In this document: in pieces, positions 56,966 to 64,000 of the stretch
Layout of the letters: each line of letters opens with the position of its first letter
Position numbering within the stretch: position 1 is the first letter of the stretch
Assembly: GCA_051657165.1 (NCBI GenBank)
Contig: JBOFKD010000268.1
Location: forward strand, 1 to 64,000
DNA length: 64,000 nucleotides
DNA from: UBA7332 sp051657165
Lineage (GTDB): Bacteria; Bacteroidota; Bacteroidia; Bacteroidales; UBA7332
Direction of reading: 5' to 3'
Made by a program: the position numbers and the translations under genes
The notes under the pieces: model-generated
What the model was told of the DNA's origin: nothing
Databases searched by the model: none
The model's input: only the letters and a program-made list of their open reading frames with translations

Positions 56966-59254
56966 TTAGAACTGAATAATAATATCGGCTCCGATCTCGA
57001 AAGGTTTTCCTAACTGAGCAAACGGATTGCCCATGCTTTCGAAATAGAAAGTCTGATATTTCTTGTCAAATATATTTTTAGCCCAGACATCCAGTTTCAC
57101 GATACTCTTGTGAAATGAAACTTTTGCATCGCAGGTTGTATAGAATGGCTGACGGCGATTGTTGGATTCAGTCCAGTAAATCTCTCCGCTTCCTTTCAGC
57201 TGAACGTTTCCGCTGATTCGGTCCAGTACGGCAGTGTTGAGAGCTTTCGTATAACTAAGTCCGACTGACATCGTATGTTTAGGAACCATAGGGACGTATT
57301 TCCCTTTGTAATCTACAGGTTTAGTGACGCCATTCACTTTTACCGAATCCGTATATTTTGTGAACTGAGCATTCGTATACCCGTAAGAACCATACAGCCA
57401 TAAATCATTATAGAGTTCAGCGCGGGCTGAAAGTTCCAGACCGATGCTGCGTGCGCGTCCTGCATTCTTAGCCATACGGCCGAATCCCGTAGGAGCGAAC
57501 TGAATAATCTGCTGATCGCGGCTGGAGATATAGAACAGAGCCGCATCAACAAATAGTTTGTTCTTAACCGGATTCATCTTAGCTCCGATTTCGTAGCTCC
57601 AGTTATATTCCGGTTTATAGGTAATAGCCTCTTTTACCGGAATCTCAACAGGTTTGCTGCCCGGCATTGAATTCATTAACTGATAGCGGATAATGTCTGA
57701 GAACATCTGCATATTGAATCCACCGGCTTTGTAACCTCTGGCTACGGACGCATAAGTAGAATAGCGGTCATTCCAGGCATATTGCAAAGCTACTTTAGGC
57801 AGGAATTGCAGATAGTCAACCTTCTCTTTTCCTTCAATCTTCGCATCCAGCGGGATCAGCATCGGAGGAATATTCGGCACAGGCATTTTGGCACTTACGT
57901 GCATCGTTGTAGCCGTGAAATGTTTTAAAGTGATCGATTCGTATTCCATACGCAGTCCGAGAGTAAGAGACAGTCCGTCTGTCAGCAAATTGTTGAAAGT
58001 AGACTGATGGAAAATACCCGCCGAAAAGGTTGGCATATCGTAATTGCCCAGAACAGGCATGACAGAGTCCAGTACAGTAAGCTTAACGGGCATCGCTCCG
58101 GATGCAAATAAACGGTCAAACGTGGATTGGAACATCTCCTGCATACCATCTTTTTTGAAAGTAACGGGAGCATCCGTTTTGCTGTTCTGATAAAAACCCG
58201 AAGCTCCGATTACCCACTGATAGTCTGTAGGTTTGCTTGAACGGAATACAAATTCCTGTGTAACGGCCTGTTGCTTCTGAGCCTGTACGATCGTATAAAT
58301 AGATTTCGGAGAGTAGTCCTGATCCATTTCCATCTTATCATTCAGATGCTGATAGCTGGTTGTGGAAGTGAAACGATAATTATCCCCGTTATGGATCAGC
58401 GAGTAACTGGCATTAGCCATGCGTCTCCAGTATCCGCTTTTGTCATTGAAAGAAATCGGATTTACTTTCTGGGTTGAATCAACAAATAGTCCGTAAGGGT
58501 ATCCTCCCTGATTAACAAAGTCATACTGTCCGGTGAACTCCATTCGCCATTTAGGAGCAACCAGCCATACAAGGCGTCCGCGTCCTCCGGCAGAAAATGA
58601 ATGATCAACCTTCTTGCCTGTATAAGTATTGGTGAAATAACCATTGTTGTGATCAACGTATCCGCTCAGAGAGAATGCCAGCTTTTCGGTGAACTGATGG
58701 TGGCGTGATATCGTACCTTTAAGTTTGCCGAATGTGCCACCTCCGAAAGATATACGTGTGTTCTCCGACTGAAGAGGTGAGCGTGTGTGAACGTGAACAA
58801 CACCTCCCAGCGTATTACGTCCGTAAAGAGTACCCTGTGGCCCGCGAAGGACCTCGATTTTATCGACATCGTAAAAATCGAAGTCGAATGAACTTTTATC
58901 CAGATAAGGAACGTTATCTACATAAAGTGCAACGGCCGGGATTGCAAAACGCGAACCCACACCGCGGATATAAAGAGCTGAAGTGAGTTTAGACCCGTAA
59001 TCCGGAATATAGAAATTCGGGATCATGTTACTGACCTCTTTCAGGCTGTTCAGGTGATAAGATTCAATCATCGATGCATTTAATTGCGAGACAGAGACCG
59101 GAAGCTGAGACAATGAGCCTGTTTCCTTAGGGGATGCCGAAATCTCTACTTCATCCAGCTTTATCGTGCGGATATGAGTTGAATCCTTTTTGCCGGAAGC
59201 CATTATCATCGAAAAAGAAGAACAGAGCGTCAGAAGGAGTATAAATCGCTTCAT
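56966..59254 (-). CDS. TonB-dependent outer-membrane receptor
   Basis: 762 aa. Signal peptide to about residue 20. No N-terminal carboxypeptidase-like domain, unlike SusC. The plug has LDEVEISASP near 32, YIRGVGSRFAIPAVALYVDNVPYL near 95 and VLRGPQGTLYGRNTLGGVVHVHTR near 140. A 22-strand barrel ends with the aromatic terminus IIIQF. The layout is of siderophore, cobalamin or small-nutrient receptors. No SusD partner is adjacent. The substrate cannot be inferred. Confidence 0.95.
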   Translation of the reverse strand: MKRFILLLTLCSSFSMIMASGKKDSTHIRTIKLDEVEISASPKETGSLSQLPVSVSQLNASMIESYHLNSLKEVSNMIPNFYIPDYGSKLTSALYIRGVGSRFAIPAVALYVDNVPYLDKSSFDFDFYDVDKIEVLRGPQGTLYGRNTLGGVVHVHTRSPLQSENTRISFGGGTFGKLKGTISRHHQFTEKLAFSLSGYVDHNNGYFTNTYTGKKVDHSFSAGGRGRLVWLVAPKWRMEFTGQYDFVNQGGYPYGLFVDSTQKVNPISFNDKSGYWRRMANASYSLIHNGDNYRFTSTTSYQHLNDKMEMDQDYSPKSIYTIVQAQKQQAVTQEFVFRSSKPTDYQWVIGASGFYQNSKTDAPVTFKKDGMQEMFQSTFDRLFASGAMPVKLTVLDSVMPVLGNYDMPTFSAGIFHQSTFNNLLTDGLSLTLGLRMEYESITLKHFTATTMHVSAKMPVPNIPPMLIPLDAKIEGKEKVDYLQFLPKVALQYAWNDRYSTYASVARGYKAGGFNMQMFSDIIRYQLMNSMPGSKPVEIPVKEAITYKPEYNWSYEIGAKMNPVKNKLFVDAALFYISSRDQQIIQFAPTGFGRMAKNAGRARSIGLELSARAELYNDLWLYGSYGYTNAQFTKYTDSVKVNGVTKPVDYKGKYVPMVPKHTMSVGLSYTKALNTAVLDRISGNVQLKGSGEIYWTESNNRRQPFYTTCDAKVSFHKSIVKLDVWAKNIFDKKYQTFYFESMGNPFAQLGKPFEIGADIIIQF

Positions 59255-59342
59255 ATTTTAATCGTTAGGTTTGAGTTGTATTTTAATATTAAGCAAAAAC
59301 AACAGACCTGAATGAAATCAAGTCTGTTATGAATTTAAACGC

Positions 59343-59350
59343 CAAAGATA
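59343..59350 (-). promoter_or_regulatory. -7 box TATCTTTG before the TonB receptor
   Basis: Minus-strand TATCTTTG 88 nt upstream of the start. A short ACAGAC/GTCTGT hairpin lies in the leader near 59302-59328. Confidence 0.5.
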
Positions 59351-59437
59351 CAAATAGATTGAATAACAACCACTTGTTTAAGGAAAAGTTTCTAACGACG
59401 AACTCTTTCGATTCTGCCTGCAATTTCTTATTTTTCT

Positions 59438-59445
59438 TATCTTTG
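59438..59445 (+). promoter_or_regulatory. -7 box TATCTTTG before the Ig-like protein gene
   Basis: Plus-strand TATCTTTG 61 nt upstream of the TTG start at 59507. It is divergent from the TonB receptor promoter. Confidence 0.55.
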
Positions 59446-59506
59446 CAGCTATATTGTATCAATGATTATTTAAAACGACTTGTTTAATCAACTAATATAA
59501 AAGGTT

Positions 59507-61474
59507 TTGAAAAAGTTTATACTATTTATACTTACGCTGGTATCTGTGTATGCGCAGAATTCCTGTGCAAACATAGGCAGACCGGGCGGAGGACCTAAGG
59601 ATGAAACACCTCCTGAGTTTGTGCGCGGTAACCCGATGCCTAATACGCTCGACTTTAAAAAGAAAAAACTGGACCTTGAGTTCAATGAAAATATTTTGCT
59701 GGAAAATGTGTCGGAGAAAGTCATTATTTCACCGCCACAGAAGCAAATGCCTGAAATCCGTTCAAACGGAAAGAGAATTCATATTGAACTGAAAGATTCA
59801 TTGATTGACAGCACAACTTATGTGATTGACTTTACGGATGCCATTGTGGATAATAATGAGAAAAATCCGCTTAAAGATTTTTCGTATGCATTTTCGACAG
59901 GTAATGTAATAGATACTATGCGTATGTCGGGTATCTTGCTGAGTGCTTCGGATCTGGAACCTGTAACAGGTATGCTGATAGGTGTTCATTCAAACCTGAA
60001 TGATACTGCGTTCTATACGCTTCCGTTTGAGAAAATCACACAGTCTGATGCTTACGGGAAGTTCAATATAAAGAATCTGGCAAAGAAAGATTACCGGATT
60101 TATGCATTGAAAGATATTGACAGATCGTATGACTTCAATATGCCTAACGAAGATATCGCTTTTACGGATCGGATCGTCATTCCGGATCTGAAAGATATAA
60201 TGAAGGCCGACACAACATTTAACGAGGACGGAACTGTGGACTCTGTAAGCATGGTGAAAGCCCTGGCGTATCTGCCGGATGATATTTTGCTGTTGTCTTT
60301 TAACGAAGATGTAAAAAACAGATATCTGGATAAATCTGAGCGGAAGCAGCAAAATAAGATTGAGCTTTTGTTTACAGCTCCTTCTGATTCGTTACCGGAA
60401 CTGAAGCCTCTGAATTTTTCGGCTGATGACTGGGGTATTGCGGAATTTTCAGCAGGGAAAGATACAATTTCTTACTGGCTGAAGGATTCATCGGTTTATA
60501 AAATGGATACACTTCGTTTTGAGGCTAAATACCTTCGCTCCGATTCAACACTGAAATATGTCCCTTATACAGATACTTTGCAGTTTGTGTACAGAAAACC
60601 GCAGACATCTCAGAGTCAGAAGAAAAAGAAGAAGGATGAAAAAGAGGTACCGGTTATTAACTTCCTGAATGTAAAACCTTCCTTTAGTAAGGATTTCGAG
60701 ATAAACGGGACTGCCGTATATGAGTTTGACGAACCGGTGGTAAAACTTAATTCCGAAGCTTTTCATGTTGAGCAGAAAGTCGATACGCTCTGGAAAGATA
60801 TACCGTTTACGCTCGATGGAGACTCCGTTTCGGCCAGACGTCTGACTGTGGCTTATAAGTGGGAACCCGGGAAGGAATACCGTATAACGATAGACTCAGC
60901 ATCTGTATATAGTCTATACGGCCGTTTTAACGATAAAAATGAGCAACAGATTAAAGTAAAGATGCCTGAGGAGTATTCGGGACTCTTCTTTACGGTGACA
61001 AATATTCCGGATTCAGTGCCTGCCTTTGTAGAGTTGCTGAATGACCAGGATAAGCCGGTCAGAAAAGAACCGGTAGAAAAGGGTGTGGCTGAATTCTTTT
61101 TTGTGAAACCCGGTAAATACTATGCGCGCTTGATTGTGGATACGAATGGCGACGGGAAGTGGACTACCGGTAACTATAAGGAAAACCGTCAGCCAGAATC
61201 GGTTTATTACTACACAAAACAGTTAGAGCTGCGTCCGAACTGGGATGTGGAGCAAAGTTGGGATGTGCTGGCTGTGCCTCTGGATCAGCAGAAGCCGAAG
61301 GCGATAACGAAAAACAAACCGAAAGAAAAAGTAGAGGAGAAATCCGAAGAGGAAGAAGACGAATACAACAATAACGGCAATATTATCATGCCGGGACAAA
61401 ATAATAATATGAATAACGGTAACCGTCCGATGAATAACAATGGCGGAGGTTATATGCAAAATAACGGAAGATAA
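59507..61474 (+). CDS. Ig-like (Big_5) domain surface protein with Asn-rich tail
   Basis: 655 aa, start codon TTG (TTGAAAAAGTTTATA gives MKKFIL). Signal peptide followed by NSCANIGRPGGGPKDETPP, the usual start of a Bacteroidetes lipoprotein family. An Ig-like domain at 38-130 begins PPEFVRGNPMPNTLDF. The middle holds carboxypeptidase-regulatory-like strands. The last 50 residues are almost only Asn, Gly, Met, Pro and acidic residues. Probably an envelope lipoprotein. Function is unknown. Confidence 0.82.
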   Translation: MKKFILFILTLVSVYAQNSCANIGRPGGGPKDETPPEFVRGNPMPNTLDFKKKKLDLEFNENILLENVSEKVIISPPQKQMPEIRSNGKRIHIELKDSLIDSTTYVIDFTDAIVDNNEKNPLKDFSYAFSTGNVIDTMRMSGILLSASDLEPVTGMLIGVHSNLNDTAFYTLPFEKITQSDAYGKFNIKNLAKKDYRIYALKDIDRSYDFNMPNEDIAFTDRIVIPDLKDIMKADTTFNEDGTVDSVSMVKALAYLPDDILLLSFNEDVKNRYLDKSERKQQNKIELLFTAPSDSLPELKPLNFSADDWGIAEFSAGKDTISYWLKDSSVYKMDTLRFEAKYLRSDSTLKYVPYTDTLQFVYRKPQTSQSQKKKKKDEKEVPVINFLNVKPSFSKDFEINGTAVYEFDEPVVKLNSEAFHVEQKVDTLWKDIPFTLDGDSVSARRLTVAYKWEPGKEYRITIDSASVYSLYGRFNDKNEQQIKVKMPEEYSGLFFTVTNIPDSVPAFVELLNDQDKPVRKEPVEKGVAEFFFVKPGKYYARLIVDTNGDGKWTTGNYKENRQPESVYYYTKQLELRPNWDVEQSWDVLAVPLDQQKPKAITKNKPKEKVEEKSEEEEDEYNNNGNIIMPGQNNNMNNGNRPMNNNGGGYMQNNGR

Positions 61475-61521
61475 TGTTCATTCAACCAAACAAATATCTT
61501 GTTTGTTATTAGAAAGAAGAT

Positions 61522-61567
61522 AATCCGGTGCACATCGAATCTATTCTTTGGCACCGGATTTTTTTGT
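61522..61567 (+). terminator. Terminator after the Ig-like protein gene
   Basis: AATCCGGTGC pairs with GCACCGGATT across an 18-nt loop, followed by seven T residues. Confidence 0.88.
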
Positions 61568-61642
61568 TTAATCAGCTATAACATTGAGGGTATACCGGAT
61601 CTTAAAACTTAGCCGGAACAACCTCTTTATGTATTCACGGTT

Positions 61643-62425
61643 ATGAAAAAAATATGTCTGGTATTTCTTTATTTACTCTTTTCGCTGTCAATGCTGCCGG
61701 CAAAAAATCCGCCTATGCCGGAGTTCCTTTTAGGAAAACCAGCCGAAAGTCTGAATTATGATGTCTATTTTCAGTGGGGATTTATCTGGAAAAAAGCAGG
61801 AAATGCCATTTTATCCCTGGAACCTGATTATTATAATGATGAACCTTCATACCTGATGAAGCTCACCGGAAAGACTACGCCCTTCTTTGATAAGGTAACC
61901 AAAGTAAGAGATACCCTGGTGGCTTATACATCACACCGGATTAAACCGCTCCATTATGAAAAAGTGGTACATGAGGGGGATTATAAAGCGAAAGATTTGC
62001 TGAAATACAACTATCCGGAGTCAGGTACAAACGGACATGTGAAGATTTATCGTTCCGGTACATTGCGCCGGGATACGATGATTCATGTATCAGGGGAGGC
62101 TTATGATATGTTATCCGTTTTCTATTTTCTCAGACAGAAAGATCTGGCTTCGATGAAGCCGGGTGAGATTATAAATACAACCGTATTTTCGGGCAGACAT
62201 GCACATAAGGTACAGATCCAGTATCTCAGAGACGACCAGTATAAGACACCCAAAAATAAGGTTTATGATTGCTATGTGTTTAAAGTTTTGTTCTACGATG
62301 AAAAAGGAAAACTGGACAAAAACGACAATATTGATGTGTGGATCAGTCGTACGCCCGGTAAGCGGCCAGTGCATATGGCAGGAAAGTTAAAAGTGGGATA
62401 TCTGAGGGCAATCATAAACGAATGA
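61643..62425 (+). CDS. DUF3108 family exported protein
   Basis: 260 aa. Signal peptide ending near MLPAKN. The DUF3108 pattern includes LNYDVYFQWGFIWKKAGNA near 37, the Tyr/Lys-rich strands in the middle, and DNIDVWISRTPGKRPVH near 230. The fold resembles the LolB/YhcN-type half barrel. Function is unknown in Bacteroidetes. It lies 85 nt before the outer-membrane protein gene, which has its own promoter. Confidence 0.85.
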   Translation: MKKICLVFLYLLFSLSMLPAKNPPMPEFLLGKPAESLNYDVYFQWGFIWKKAGNAILSLEPDYYNDEPSYLMKLTGKTTPFFDKVTKVRDTLVAYTSHRIKPLHYEKVVHEGDYKAKDLLKYNYPESGTNGHVKIYRSGTLRRDTMIHVSGEAYDMLSVFYFLRQKDLASMKPGEIINTTVFSGRHAHKVQIQYLRDDQYKTPKNKVYDCYVFKVLFYDEKGKLDKNDNIDVWISRTPGKRPVHMAGKLKVGYLRAIINE

Positions 62426-62472
62426 GATCTTTAAGTTTGTTAATAGTGAATGTGTTATCATAATTTTTTTAT

Positions 62473-62480
62473 TATCTTTG
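62473..62480 (+). promoter_or_regulatory. -7 box TATCTTTG before the 150-aa outer-membrane protein
   Basis: TATCTTTG 30 nt upstream of the ATG at 62510. Confidence 0.6.
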
Positions 62481-62509
62481 CCCCGTTATTAACTAAACTA
62501 TTAAATTGG

Positions 62510-62962
62510 ATGAAAAAGTTTGCATTAATTTTGATGCTTTTAGTAGCAGCAATTTCTACAAATGTAAAAGCTCAGTCTTATGACTGGGGTGTTGGTGCTA
62601 ATCTGGGTCCGTCAATGGGTATCACAGTAAAGAAATTCATTAGTCCGCGCAGTGCGATTGAAGGAATCTTTGCTTACAACCTGAAATGTGACGCACCTAA
62701 CTTCTCTTTATTGTATGAATACCATATTCCGTTAGCAAATCGTTTCAACATGCTTATGGGTGGTGGTATCAATATCGGAGCACAACACGTAGGCCGTCAT
62801 CACGATGCTGATTTCATGTTTGGTATTTCTCCTATTATCGGTCTTGAGTACTCAGTACCTTCAGCTCCGGTTTCATTAGGTTTTGACTACAAACCGGCAA
62901 TCAACTTCGCAGGACACATGATGTGGGATGATTTTGCATTCAAAGTTAGATATACATTCTAA
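62510..62962 (+). CDS. Small outer-membrane beta-barrel protein
   Basis: 150 aa from the ATG at 62510 (MKKFALILMLL); the longer frame starts inside the promoter. The signal peptide ends at VKAQS. The mature part alternates polar and hydrophobic residues, has Gly-rich turns (MGGGINIGAQHVGRH) and ends in the aromatic terminus VRYTF, as eight-stranded barrels do. Function is unknown. Confidence 0.82.
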   Translation: MKKFALILMLLVAAISTNVKAQSYDWGVGANLGPSMGITVKKFISPRSAIEGIFAYNLKCDAPNFSLLYEYHIPLANRFNMLMGGGINIGAQHVGRHHDADFMFGISPIIGLEYSVPSAPVSLGFDYKPAINFAGHMMWDDFAFKVRYTF

Positions 62963-62983
62963 TTTGAAATAAATATACAGGAT

Positions 62984-63022
62984 GGGGATAAATTGTAAAT
63001 GATTACAGTTTATCCCCTTTTT
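62984..63022 (+). terminator. Terminator after the small barrel gene
   Basis: GGGGATAAATTGTAA pairs with TTACAGTTTATCCCC across a 4-nt loop, followed by T residues. Confidence 0.9.
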
Positions 63023-63057
63023 GTTTCTCAGATGTGACAGGTTCGAATAAGATTTCT

Positions 63058-63065
63058 TACATTTG
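63058..63065 (+). promoter_or_regulatory. -7 box TACATTTG before leuS
   Basis: TACATTTG 39 nt upstream of the leuS start codon. Confidence 0.6.
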
Positions 63066-63104
63066 CAATAAATTGAAATTGCATTTATTGAAACATAAAA
63101 CGCT

Positions 63105-64000
63105 ATGGAATATAATTTTAGAGATATTGAGCAGAAGTGGCAGCAATATTGGAAAGACAACAAGACTTATAAAGTAACGGAAGATCTTTCTAAGCCTAAA
63201 TTCTATGTATTGGATATGTTCCCTTATCCTTCGGGAGCGGGACTTCATGTTGGCCACCCTCTTGGTTACATTGCTTCTGATATCTACTCGCGTTACAAGC
63301 GCTTAAAAGGGTTTAACGTGCTTCATCCGATGGGGTATGATGCTTACGGTTTGCCTGCTGAGCAATATGCAATCCAGACAGGACAGCACCCGGCTATTAC
63401 TACCCAGAAAAATATTGCACGTTACAGAGAGCAGCTTGATAAAATCGGCTTTTCGTATGATTGGGATCGTGAGGTAAGAACTTGCGAACCAAATTATTAC
63501 AAATGGACGCAGTGGGCATTTATTAAAATGTTCAATAGCTATTATGATAATGATGCAAAACGTGCCCTGCCAATTAGCTCACTGATCGAAAGATTTGAGA
63601 CAAAAGGTACAGAAAGTTTGCACGCAGCCTGCTCGGAAGAGATGAGCTTTACAGCAGAAGCATGGAAAGCGATGACTGAGAAAGAGCAGCAATCTGTGTT
63701 ATTAAATTATCGCATTGCTTACCTGGGTGATACAATGGTAAACTGGTGTCCGGCTCTGGGTACGGTGCTTGCCAATGATGAGGTAAGTGAAGGTGTGTCT
63801 GTTCGCGGAGGACATCCGGTAGAACAAAAAGTGATGCGTCAGTGGTGTCTGCGTGTATCTGCTTATGCAGAAAGATTGCTTGAAGGGCTTGATACACTGG
63901 CATGGACAGATTCACTGAAAGAAACGCAGAAAAACTGGATCGGACGTTCTGAAGGAGCTGAAATGCAATTTAAAATTCAGAACTCTGATATTGAATTTAC
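63105..64000 (+). CDS. leuS: Leucyl-tRNA synthetase, N-terminal part
   Basis: The gene runs off the right edge after 298 codons. It starts at the ATG at 63105 (MEYNFRDIEQKWQQYW). YPSGAGLHVGHPLGY holds the HIGH motif HVGH (48-51). GYDAYGLPAEQYA near 80 and the start of the CP1 editing insertion near 190 follow. The zinc-type segment NWCPALGTVLANDEV is near 210. The visible part has no defect. The KMSKS loop is beyond the window. Confidence 0.95.
   Translation, partial: MEYNFRDIEQKWQQYWKDNKTYKVTEDLSKPKFYVLDMFPYPSGAGLHVGHPLGYIASDIYSRYKRLKGFNVLHPMGYDAYGLPAEQYAIQTGQHPAITTQKNIARYREQLDKIGFSYDWDREVRTCEPNYYKWTQWAFIKMFNSYYDNDAKRALPISSLIERFETKGTESLHAACSEEMSFTAEAWKAMTEKEQQSVLLNYRIAYLGDTMVNWCPALGTVLANDEVSEGVSVRGGHPVEQKVMRQWCLRVSAYAERLLEGLDTLAWTDSLKETQKNWIGRSEGAEMQFKIQNSDIEF

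Noticed and set aside
1..64000. tRNA or rRNA genes
   Set aside because: No cloverleaf-like or rRNA-like conserved segment was recognised on either strand. tRNAscan-SE would be the decisive check.

Overview
This window is chromosomal DNA of a Bacteroidetes bacterium, most likely order Bacteroidales. The evidence is the recurrent -7 promoter element TAnnTTTG, an ornithine carbamoyltransferase with the succinylornithine-type Pro90, and families typical of the phylum: HU-HIG, DUF4248, BACON, DUF3467, DUF3943 and an outer-membrane TonB receptor. Genus cannot be fixed from sequence alone. No rRNA, tRNA or CRISPR array was seen.

Core regions. 0.9-13 kb holds gyrB, an LD-carboxypeptidase, a minus-strand group (CAT-like acetyltransferase, DUF695, DUF3467, argF'), two envelope proteins, mdh, and a LysR regulator with a YeiH-type transporter. 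19-35 kb is ordinary housekeeping: rnr, an epimerase, a YigZ protein, sufS, priA, a long-chain acyl-CoA synthetase, prfB with its programmed +1 frameshift, two glycosyltransferases, cysS and metG. 35-38 kb has a sulfatase and a Crp/Fnr regulator. 49-64 kb has pdxB, trpS, mnmA, a thioredoxin lipoprotein, metA, a SIS-domain isomerase, a BACON + GT80 sialyltransferase-like lipoprotein, a TonB receptor, three envelope proteins and the start of leuS.

Accessory region 1 (13-19.1 kb): a response regulator missing its N-terminus, a decayed IS3 element, several small AT-rich lipoproteins, a three-gene micro-operon (a ribbon-helix-helix-like protein plus two 30-residue membrane peptides), then about 1 kb of helically phased iteron-like repeats.

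Accessory region 2 (37.9-48.4 kb) is the most unusual part. It is a phage- or plasmid-like cassette transcribed leftward: DUF4248, a replication-initiator-like gene that carries iterons and an AT-rich stretch inside its coding sequence, a second DnaB helicase, a compact three-gene operon of HEPN-like protein, unknown protein and SecB-like chaperone (a candidate toxin-antitoxin-chaperone system), an HD phosphohydrolase, a 574-residue HEPN protein bracketed by matching hairpins, an HU-HIG protein, a GH24 endolysin, and a nested spanin-like pair. GGAGGAC-rich structured repeats fill the gaps between the lysis genes, and an inverted copy lies at the far end. I read it as a domesticated replicon carrying defence cargo and lysis genes.

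Three separate loci (588-707, 19021-19099, 47368-47445) carry the same 15-bp imperfect palindrome TTTGC-N5-GCAAA repeated every 21-22 bp. Two of them also carry other palindromic word arrays and a shared box. This looks like an uncharacterised binding-site system.
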